6,644 nucleotides of DNA, from the NCBI GenBank assembly GCA_029907285.1, contig JARYMD010000246.1, positions 1-6,644 of the forward strand. Reading direction: 5' to 3'. Below, piece after piece: positions 1 to 5,363 of this stretch. Under the pieces are notes generated by a model that was not told the origin of the DNA, did not search any database, and saw only the letters and a program-made list of their open reading frames with translations. The position numbers were made by a program, and so were the translations under genes. Within the stretch, counting starts at the first letter, position 1, and each line of letters begins with the position of its first letter. The stretch comes from Verrucomicrobiota bacterium (GTDB lineage: Bacteria; Verrucomicrobiota; Verrucomicrobiia; Limisphaerales; J093).

Positions 1-1
1 G

Positions 2-331
2 TTTGGTGGCTTGTGGTGCAGTTGCGGATTTGGTTTCTGGGGTTTTTTTCTCCTCTGGCAAGGGCCCGATTTGCTCGGCGATGTAACCGAGCCGGTAATC
101 CAGTATTTTCGGATTCCAGTACGGGTATTCGGACTTGATTCGGAGCAGTATGTTTCGGGCTTGCTCGTACTTTTCCCGCGCCTCGAGTCGGCGGCCTGTA
201 TCGCGGAGAACATCTGCTTGCTGGAGCAAGCTGTAGAAATCAATGAAAAGATCGTCCGGGCTCTGGCCGCGCACGGTCAGTGTGCCGGCGATCAAAGCCA
301 ATCCGACCACCAAAAACATCAAGCGTCGCAT
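2..331 (-). CDS. Exported TPR-like protein, N-terminal part (runs off left edge)
   Basis: Reading the minus strand from the ATG at 331-329 gives 110 codons without a stop, and the frame is still open at the window edge, so the C-terminus is missing. Residues 1-22 look like a signal peptide: MRRL followed by a hydrophobic stretch (FLVVGLALIAGTLTV). Residues about 32-65 fit one TPR motif, with A39, G46, A51, Y55 and A58 at the expected consensus positions. A YPYWNP segment (69-74) and a second helix (DYRLGYIAEQI) follow. From residue 90 the chain becomes a Pro/Lys/Thr/Ala-rich linker. A periplasmic or envelope location and a protein-interaction role are inferred; no enzyme motif is visible. It lies 90 bases downstream of the SurA/PpiD-like gene on the same strand and may share its transcript. 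There is no Shine-Dalgarno sequence before the ATG. Codon 5 is an alternative ATG, also without one. Confidence 0.8.
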   Translation of the reverse strand, partial: MRRLMFLVVGLALIAGTLTVRGQSPDDLFIDFYSLLQQADVLRDTGRRLEAREKYEQARNILLRIKSEYPYWNPKILDYRLGYIAEQIGPLPEEKKTPETKSATAPQATK

Positions 332-338
332 GGAGTAT

Positions 339-368
339 ATTCTAGCGCTTCCAGCGGGAATTTTGCAA
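339..368 (-). promoter_or_regulatory. Possible sigma70-type promoter for the TPR-like gene
   Basis: On the minus strand, TTGCAA (368-363) and TAGAAT (344-339) are separated by 18 bases, close to the -35/-10 consensus. The -10 box ends only 7 bases before the ATG at 331, so transcription would begin at or very near the start codon. That agrees with the lack of a ribosome binding site and suggests a leaderless message. It is a pattern match only and could be chance in an AT-richer gap. Confidence 0.35.
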
Positions 369-395
369 CCTGATTGCCGGACCCTTTGCTCGTCC

Positions 396-437
396 TGGTC
401 CTCTTACTCCTACTCCTCCTCCTACTCTTCTCTCTCC
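396..437 (-). repeat. Purine-rich low-complexity tract at the 3' end of the chaperone gene
   Basis: The minus strand here is almost entirely purine, built from GAG/TAGGAG-like units (GAGTAGGAGGAGGAGTAGG in the core). It encodes the charged tail of the SurA/PpiD-like protein (REREE) and continues past its stop. In frame after the first TAG (424-422) come GAG GAG GAG, then TAG (412-410), GAG and TAA (406-404), so the gene ends in three in-frame stops. The AGGAG repeats resemble ribosome binding sites but lie more than 70 bases from the next start codon, too far to serve it. Confidence 0.7.
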
Positions 438-2095
438 CGCCCGAGGTAGGTAACGATCTTTGTCACTTCAATCTGGTGTTGGAACCAATCGCTGAAAGCC
501 TGGTACTGCTCTGAATCGCGCATGCTGGCAAGGAATTTGGGCAGTTCCTGTTTCAGTTCTTCCTGGCTGGCCTGGACGCGCTGCCGCACGTACAACACAA
601 GAGCCCCGTCACGGGAAGGAACCACCCGGCTGGGTTTGCCGGCTTCGACGCCCATGGCAGCGGACTTTGCCAGGTTCAGGTCGATGCGCCGGTCCCAATT
701 TGTGACTGTTTGGCTGGACATGGAAAATGGCGGCAGTTTGATTGGGGCGACTTGCTCTTCTGAGCACACGGTTTCAAAGGTCTTGCCCTGGGCGAGGCTG
801 TTGGTGAGTTTTGCCAAGAAATTGGTGGCTGCCTCCCGCGCAAGCCGCATGGATTCGTCCCGGCGGAAATCCTGTTCGACCTGGGCACGGATGCTATCCA
901 GTGACGGCACATGGCTTGGGAAACGTTCTTTGAGTGCAATAATATAGACCGCGTCGTCTCCACGTATGGGCGAAATAGCTACCGGCTCTTCCGGTGTCAG
1001 TTTGAAAGCGACATCGACGAAGCCCTGCCGGACTTTGAGTCCGGCGGGGCCCTGGTTTTCAGAGAAAGGTTCGGTTTGGCCCACAATGAGCCCCTTTTCA
1101 CCGGCAAACTTCACGAGTTTTTCGACTGAAAGCGGCTTCATGCTCTCGAGCTCTGTAGCGAATTTTGCGGCGGCTTTGTGGGCTTCAGTGAGAGCCTGGC
1201 GATCGCGCAATGACTCGCGCAGTTTGGCTTTGGCGGCTTCGGGTGACAGGACCTGGCCATTGGTATCTGTGAAACTGGCAGGATTATTGGCCAGATAAAC
1301 CCGGTCAATTTCCGCAGCCAGATTGGTGCGTTTGGCCAGTTCAGCTTCAGCGTCGGCGAGGTGGTTTGTGAGTGGGAACAGGACGTACTGGAGCTGAACG
1401 CGTTCGGGGATTCGGTAGATGCTTTGTCGGTTTGTGTAATACTGCGCCAACTTCGCCGGGTCCATCTGAATCGAGAGGAGATAATTGGTTGCCGAGAACT
1501 GCACCACCTCAGCCTCGATCAGCTCTTTGGACTCACGAAGGAGGTCCTCGGCGGCACGGGGCGGAATCAAGCGACCGGTCACGCCCGCGATGGACGCGAG
1601 ATGGTTGATGGCGATCTCATGCTTGATGAAGAGGTGGAGGTCTTCTTCTGTGACACGATGTCGTTTCAACTCGCGGAGGAGCTGTTCGTATTTGGCTTTT
1701 GCTGCGGCGCTGGAGCTGCCGCCGCCCAGGTTCTCCAGAATCCACGCTGCCACCGCGGACTCGTCGGGGTTGATCTTGAGTTCGCGGATTCTGTCGAGCA
1801 GCACCAGGCGGTTTCTGGTTTCGCGTTCGACGGAGAAACCGGCTTGCCGGGCTTCGACGGTTCCGGGCCACGCGCCATGGCGCAAGAAGAACCCGAGCTG
1901 GGATTCAAAATAAGCCTGGGCGTATTCCTTGTGGCTGATTGGGCGTCCATGAATGGAGCCGAGGTCAGACTGCCGGAAACCGGCTCTGTCGGATCGACGG
2001 GCTGTCGGCGTGAAATAGATTACAAAGCTTACAATGACTGCGGCGATAATGAACGCCCACAGCCAGGTCTGGTGTTTCCGAATCGTTGCAAACAT
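422..2095 (-). CDS. SurA/PpiD-like membrane-anchored periplasmic chaperone (parvulin-type PPIase family)
   Basis: The 557-residue product begins with a short cytoplasmic N-terminus (MFATIRKHQT) and one transmembrane helix at about 11-29, the layout of PpiD (about 620 residues in E. coli). Residues about 40-200 resemble the SurA N-terminal domain: 'GSIHGRPISHKEYAQAY' followed by long helices. At 213-240 'AQYYTNRQSIYRIPERVQLQYVLF' matches the point where PpiD enters its parvulin domain. The usual HILV histidine is absent (QYVLF instead) and no GxLG-type parvulin motif is seen. A later segment (about 355-410, 'FVDVAFKLTPEEPVAISPI...') resembles the second half of a parvulin fold after a helical insertion. 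The likely role is folding help for exported or outer-membrane proteins; isomerase activity is doubtful. The ATG at 2095-2093 directly precedes the membrane anchor and fits the family start, although no good Shine-Dalgarno lies near it. The gene is divergent from the ACT-domain gene. Confidence 0.85.
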   Translation of the reverse strand: MFATIRKHQTWLWAFIIAAVIVSFVIYFTPTARRSDRAGFRQSDLGSIHGRPISHKEYAQAYFESQLGFFLRHGAWPGTVEARQAGFSVERETRNRLVLLDRIRELKINPDESAVAAWILENLGGGSSSAAAKAKYEQLLRELKRHRVTEEDLHLFIKHEIAINHLASIAGVTGRLIPPRAAEDLLRESKELIEAEVVQFSATNYLLSIQMDPAKLAQYYTNRQSIYRIPERVQLQYVLFPLTNHLADAEAELAKRTNLAAEIDRVYLANNPASFTDTNGQVLSPEAAKAKLRESLRDRQALTEAHKAAAKFATELESMKPLSVEKLVKFAGEKGLIVGQTEPFSENQGPAGLKVRQGFVDVAFKLTPEEPVAISPIRGDDAVYIIALKERFPSHVPSLDSIRAQVEQDFRRDESMRLAREAATNFLAKLTNSLAQGKTFETVCSEEQVAPIKLPPFSMSSQTVTNWDRRIDLNLAKSAAMGVEAGKPSRVVPSRDGALVLYVRQRVQASQEELKQELPKFLASMRDSEQYQAFSDWFQHQIEVTKIVTYLGREREE

Positions 2096-2114
2096 GGCTC
2101 AAACAAAGCCCAGA

Positions 2115-2143
2115 CCTTAATGTGCGGCGTCCAAGCGGGTCAA
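2115..2143 (-). promoter_or_regulatory. Weak candidate promoter for the SurA/PpiD-like gene
   Basis: On the minus strand TTGACC (2143-2138) is five of six to the -35 consensus. A poor -10 match, TTAAGG (2120-2115), follows after 17 bases; CATTAA, two bases closer to the -35, is an alternative. The leader to the ATG at 2095 would be very short. The -35 box is good but the -10 is not, so this is a low-confidence call. Confidence 0.22.
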
Positions 2144-2161
2144 ATGCAAAAAGCGGCGCCA

Positions 2162-2166
2162 AAGGA
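2162..2166 (+). promoter_or_regulatory. Ribosome binding site deciding the ACT-protein start
   Basis: AAGGA lies 10 bases before the ATG at 2177. The next in-frame ATG, at 2207, has no such motif in front of it (CTTTACCAATTCTGC). This favours the upstream start, although family resemblance begins only at about residue 11. Confidence 0.5.
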
Positions 2167-2176
2167 ATCGCTTGCC

Positions 2177-2737
2177 ATGCCCGAGTTGTCGCTTTACCAA
2201 TTCTGCATGCAAATCCCACTGGTGATGACCGTGGTTGGCCAGGACAGGCCCGGGTTGATTGAAGCCGTCGCGCGCATTGTAGGAGACCATGGTGGCAACT
2301 GGCTCGAAAGCCGGATGTGCAGGCTGGGGGGTGAGTTCGCAGGCATTCTCCGCGTCAATGTCCCGGCGGAAAACAAGGACAAGTTCGTACAGTCTCTGGG
2401 AGAGCTCAAGAGCGAAGGCTTGACAGTGGTTGTGCAGCCGGACGTCGCCATGCCGCAGAAGGCTGGCAGCGCAGCGTCACTCACGCTGGTGGGACAGGAC
2501 AGACCAGGGATTGTGCGTGAGATATCACATGTGATTGCGCGGCACGGCGTAAACATTGAGGAGCTGGAAACCGAGTGCTCCAGCGCGCCGATGTCAGGTG
2601 AAATGCTATTTTCGGCGGGCGCGCGCCTGTTTATCCCGCAGAACTGTGATGTCGCCAACCTGCGGGCCGATTTGGAGCTGATCGCGGCAGACCTGCAGGT
2701 CGAGATCCGCTTCGAGAAAGCAAGCGAAATCAAATGA
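2177..2737 (+). CDS. Tandem ACT-domain protein, GcvR-like
   Basis: The product has 186 residues and two ACT domains. The first spans about 15-88, with 'VVGQDRPGLIEAVARIV' and the strongly family-typical 'HGGNWLESRMCRLGGEFAGI'. The second spans about 101-180, with 'LVGQDRPGIVREISHVI' and 'HGVNIEELETE'. The GQDRPG motif occurs in both halves (21-26 and 106-111). Length and layout match the glycine cleavage system regulatory protein GcvR, a cytoplasmic amino-acid-sensing protein that acts through protein contacts and has no DNA-binding domain. The ligand and partner here are unknown, and no glycine-cleavage genes are in the window. The frame is open far upstream, but that part is antisense to the chaperone gene. 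The start is set at 2177 by AAGGA at good spacing; ATG 2207 (MQIPLVMTVVGQ) is the alternative and gives 176 residues. The stop TGA overlaps the GH116 start by four bases, so the two are probably translationally coupled. Confidence 0.85.
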   Translation: MPELSLYQFCMQIPLVMTVVGQDRPGLIEAVARIVGDHGGNWLESRMCRLGGEFAGILRVNVPAENKDKFVQSLGELKSEGLTVVVQPDVAMPQKAGSAASLTLVGQDRPGIVREISHVIARHGVNIEELETECSSAPMSGEMLFSAGARLFIPQNCDVANLRADLELIAADLQVEIRFEKASEIK

Positions 2738-5325
2738 CAGCGATGAAATCTGATTCGGGCAATTATCTTCCACGACGGATCTTCCTGAAACTGTCTGTAG
2801 CGAGTGCCGGGGCGCTTGCCACAAGCAGTGCTAACACAGCCAGTGCAGCAGACAAGAGCAGCGCAATCGGACAACCGCGGCCGAAGAGCAAATCGTTCGA
2901 GTTCGGCAAACACACGTTTGCCGGGCCGTACACGGGTTCTTTTCTGGAGCGCGTGGCTTTTCCCATGGGCGGCATGGGAGCCGGCATGATCTGCCTTGAA
3001 GGAACGGGCGCTCTTTCGCATTTCTCTTTGCGGCACAAACCAGAGGTTTTCAATGAGCCTTGTGTGTTCGCTGCAATATGTGTGAAGGGAAAGCCGAACG
3101 TGGCGCGGGTGTTGGAAGGGCCGGTGCCGGGCTGGAAACTGTTCGGCCGGCCGAACAGCGGCAACGGCGCGCCAGGAACGACCCTCGGTCTTCCCCGGTT
3201 CAGAAAGGCCGCTTTTGTTGCCCGATTTCCGTTTGGGACAGTGACGCTGGAAGACGATTCGGTGCCGCTGGCGGTGGAGATCACAGGATGGAGTCCGTTT
3301 GAACCCGGCGATGCCGATGCAGCGAGCCTTCCAGTGGCCGGCCTTGAGTACAAATTCACAAACAAGAGCCGCCAGCCAATCGAAGCTGTGTTCTCATTCA
3401 ATGCAAGGAATTTCATGGCAATCGGCGGCAACCCACAGGCGATCAAGCCCGTTCAAGCCGGTTTCATGCTTTGGGCGGGGCCGGGCACCGACAAGCCGTG
3501 GGAAGAAGGCGCGTTTACCGCGACCGTCTCTGATCCGGACGCAAAGGTAAACCATGCGTGGTTCCGCGGAGGATGGTGGGACCCGCTGACGATGGCATGG
3601 CGCGACGTTGCAAACGGCGCGTGCTACGACCGGCCGCCGGTGAGCGAAGGCGGGCCTTCGCCGGGTGCGACGTTGTTTGTCCCCATCGCACTGCGGCCGG
3701 GCCAGAGCAAGACGATTTTGCTGCGGCTGGCATGGTACGTGGGTTCAACCAACTTGAGAATCGGCAAAGACCCAAAGAACGGGGAGGCGGCTCCGGACCA
3801 ATACAGGCCGTGGTACGCAGGGAAATTCGCCAACATTGAAGCTGTGACCGATTACTGGCGGGAGAACTATGCAGAACTGCGGTCGCGCAGCCTCAGGTTC
3901 AGCAACTGCTTTTACAGTTCAACTCTCCCGCCCGAGGTGATCGAAGCGGTCGCAGCCAACCTGACAATCCTGAAATCGCCAACGGTGCTTCGCCAGGCCG
4001 ATGGCCGGCTCTGGGGTTGGGAGGGGTGCAGCGACAACTCGGGGTGTTGTCATGGTTCATGCACTCACGTTTGGAACTATGCACAGGCGATACCGCATCT
4101 GTTTCCGGCGCTCGAACGCACATTGCGCGAGACTGAATTCGGGCCGTCACAGGACGAGCGCGGCCATCAGCAGTTCAGGAGTTCGCTGCCGATCCGGCCG
4201 GTCGTTCATGATTTCCACGCCGCCGCTGATGGCCAACTTGGCGGCATAATGAAAGTCCATCGCGATTGGCGAATCAGCGGCGACACCGAATGGTTGCGGA
4301 AGCTGTGGCCGCAGGTCAAAAAGAGCCTCGATTACTGCATCAACGAGTGGGACCCCGGCCGCAAAGGCTGGCTCGAGGAACCTCACCATAACACCTACGA
4401 CATTGAATTCTGGGGGCCGGACGGCATGTGCACCAGTTTTTACATGGGCGCATTGAAAGCCGCCGTGGCAATGGGCCGTGCACTGGGCGACGATGTCGCC
4501 GGTTACGAAGCGTTGCTCGAGCGCGGATTGAAACGGATGGAACAGGAGCTGTTCGACGGTGAGTATTTCATTCAGAAAATCCAATGGCAGGGCCTGCGCG
4601 CCAAAAACCCCGTCGAAGTGCAAAGCTTCGGCGGCGGCTACTCTCCCGAAGCGCTTGCGCTCATGCAAAAGGAGGGGCCCAAATACCAATACGGCAAAGG
4701 CTGCTTGTCTGACGGCGTGCTTGGGGCGTGGCTGGGCATGGTGTGCGGGGTGGGCCATGTCATTGATGCGCGCAAGGTGGCCAGCCATCTCGAATCGGTT
4801 CATTGTTACAATTTCAAGACTGACCTTTCGGACCACGCGAACCCGCAGCGGCCATCGTATGCCTGCGGTGCAGAAGGCGGGCTGTTGCTGTGCACATGGC
4901 CAAAAGGCGGGGAACCGTCCCTCCCGTTTGTCTATTCCAATGAAGTGTGGACTGGCATTGAATACCAGGTTGCGTCGCACCTCATGATGTTGGGCAAGGT
5001 CAAGAAGGGCCTGGAAATCGTCAGGGCTTGCCGGGACCGCTACGACGGCCGAATCCGCAATCCATTCAATGAATACGAGTGCGGTCATTGGTACGCGCGG
5101 GCGATGTCGAGCTATGCGTTGTTGCAGGGGCTGTCCGGGGCTCGCTACGATGCCCTCGACAAGGTCCTGTACCTGCAGCCGTCCGTGAAAGGCGATTTTC
5201 GTTGTTTCATTTCCACTGCGACAGGCTATGGCACTGTCGGCGTCCGCAATGGCAAGCCGTTCGTCGAGGTTGCGTCGGGCACAATACCGGTCACTCGCAT
5301 TGAATACAGGGCTGCAGGCAAGTGA
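2734..5325 (+). CDS. Tat-exported GH116-family glycoside hydrolase (DUF608, GBA2-like)
   Basis: The 863-residue product starts with a twin-arginine signal: PRRIFLKLS at 13-21, a mildly hydrophobic stretch, then ASA (36-38) as the likely cleavage site. An N-terminal GH116 beta-domain covers roughly 65-395 (FPMGGMGAG at 76-84). The (alpha/alpha)6 catalytic domain (DUF608) covers about 405-830. By recalled alignment with human GBA2 and TxGH116, E430 (WGWEG) is the nucleophile and D556 (HHNTYD) the acid/base. The 126-residue gap resembles that in the Sulfolobus enzyme SSO1353. H492-D493 and the pair E780/R789 match glucose-binding positions of TxGH116. Hydrolysis of a beta-glucoside or similar glycoside outside the cytoplasm is likely; the substrate is unknown. 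The loop after E430 is cysteine-rich and differs from GBA2. The start at 2734 overlaps the previous stop (ATGA) and has no strong ribosome binding site; ATG 2743 would also keep the signal peptide. Confidence 0.9.
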   Translation: MTAMKSDSGNYLPRRIFLKLSVASAGALATSSANTASAADKSSAIGQPRPKSKSFEFGKHTFAGPYTGSFLERVAFPMGGMGAGMICLEGTGALSHFSLRHKPEVFNEPCVFAAICVKGKPNVARVLEGPVPGWKLFGRPNSGNGAPGTTLGLPRFRKAAFVARFPFGTVTLEDDSVPLAVEITGWSPFEPGDADAASLPVAGLEYKFTNKSRQPIEAVFSFNARNFMAIGGNPQAIKPVQAGFMLWAGPGTDKPWEEGAFTATVSDPDAKVNHAWFRGGWWDPLTMAWRDVANGACYDRPPVSEGGPSPGATLFVPIALRPGQSKTILLRLAWYVGSTNLRIGKDPKNGEAAPDQYRPWYAGKFANIEAVTDYWRENYAELRSRSLRFSNCFYSSTLPPEVIEAVAANLTILKSPTVLRQADGRLWGWEGCSDNSGCCHGSCTHVWNYAQAIPHLFPALERTLRETEFGPSQDERGHQQFRSSLPIRPVVHDFHAAADGQLGGIMKVHRDWRISGDTEWLRKLWPQVKKSLDYCINEWDPGRKGWLEEPHHNTYDIEFWGPDGMCTSFYMGALKAAVAMGRALGDDVAGYEALLERGLKRMEQELFDGEYFIQKIQWQGLRAKNPVEVQSFGGGYSPEALALMQKEGPKYQYGKGCLSDGVLGAWLGMVCGVGHVIDARKVASHLESVHCYNFKTDLSDHANPQRPSYACGAEGGLLLCTWPKGGEPSLPFVYSNEVWTGIEYQVASHLMMLGKVKKGLEIVRACRDRYDGRIRNPFNEYECGHWYARAMSSYALLQGLSGARYDALDKVLYLQPSVKGDFRCFISTATGYGTVGVRNGKPFVEVASGTIPVTRIEYRAAGK
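3139..3158. repeat. Perfect 20-base palindrome inside the GH116 gene
   Basis: CTGTTCGGCCGGCCGAACAG equals its own reverse complement over all 20 bases; the flanking pair (A3138/C3159) does not pair. It lies in the coding frame (KLFGRPNSG) and contains GGCCGGCC. With no loop, a cruciform or RNA hairpin would have to open the central bases. No function is evident. Confidence 0.85.
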
Positions 5326-5328
5326 GGA
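5324..5328 (+). promoter_or_regulatory. GAGGA, possible ribosome binding site for an alternative TTG start
   Basis: GAGGA overlaps the GH116 stop codon and lies 11 bases before TTG at 5340, which is in frame with the downstream Ig/LamG gene. It is 35 bases from the ATG at 5364, too far to serve that start. If used, it would add eight residues to the protein. Confidence 0.25.
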
Positions 5329-5363
5329 ATTGAAATTGGTTGAGACAAGGGCATCCTACACCC

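Larger units (their letters stand above)
2096..2176. other. Divergent intergenic region between the chaperone and ACT-domain genes
   Basis: These 81 bases separate two divergent starts and must carry at least part of the promoters for both directions, unless the plus-strand promoter lies inside the chaperone gene. A weak minus-strand promoter and a plus-strand ribosome binding site are listed separately. No convincing plus-strand -35/-10 pair, operator-like inverted repeat or riboswitch was seen. Confidence 0.6.

Noticed and set aside
45..51. Run of seven A on the minus strand in the TPR-like gene, considered as a slippage or frameshift site
   Set aside because: The frame (GAG AAA AAA ACC) does not match a standard slippery heptamer and there is no downstream structure or alternative-frame product to support it.
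345..364. Inverted repeat followed by TTTT (CGCTTCCAGCG...), considered as a terminator
   Set aside because: The stem is only four base pairs and the run of T is short; it would also sit in the gap of the minus-strand gene pair facing the wrong way.
11..373. 120-codon plus-strand open frame at the left edge
   Set aside because: The opposite strand carries a signal peptide and a TPR pattern in an open frame; the plus-strand translation has no such features.
1872..1883. 12-base palindrome GCGCCATGGCGC
   Set aside because: Short palindromes of this size are expected by chance in GC-rich coding sequence, and nothing around it suggests a site.
2020..2050. Possible plus-strand promoter (TTACAA, 19 bases, GATAAT) inside the chaperone gene
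   Set aside because: The -10 is good but the -35 matches only half the consensus with long spacing, and it lies in coding sequence over 120 bases from the ACT start. It cannot be told from chance.
1361..2176. Long plus-strand open frame that would extend the ACT protein by 272 residues at its N-terminus
   Set aside because: It is antisense to the well-supported SurA/PpiD-like gene, its translation shows no domain, and a ribosome binding site with family-like sequence places the start at 2177.
2194..3036. 280-codon minus-strand open frame
   Set aside because: It lies opposite the ACT and GH116 genes, and its translation is Ser/Arg/Pro-rich without recognisable motifs, as expected of an antisense shadow.
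4147..5088. 313-codon minus-strand open frame
   Set aside because: It is entirely antisense to the conserved catalytic domain of the GH116 gene, and its His/Ala/Phe-rich translation mirrors the codon bias of that gene.
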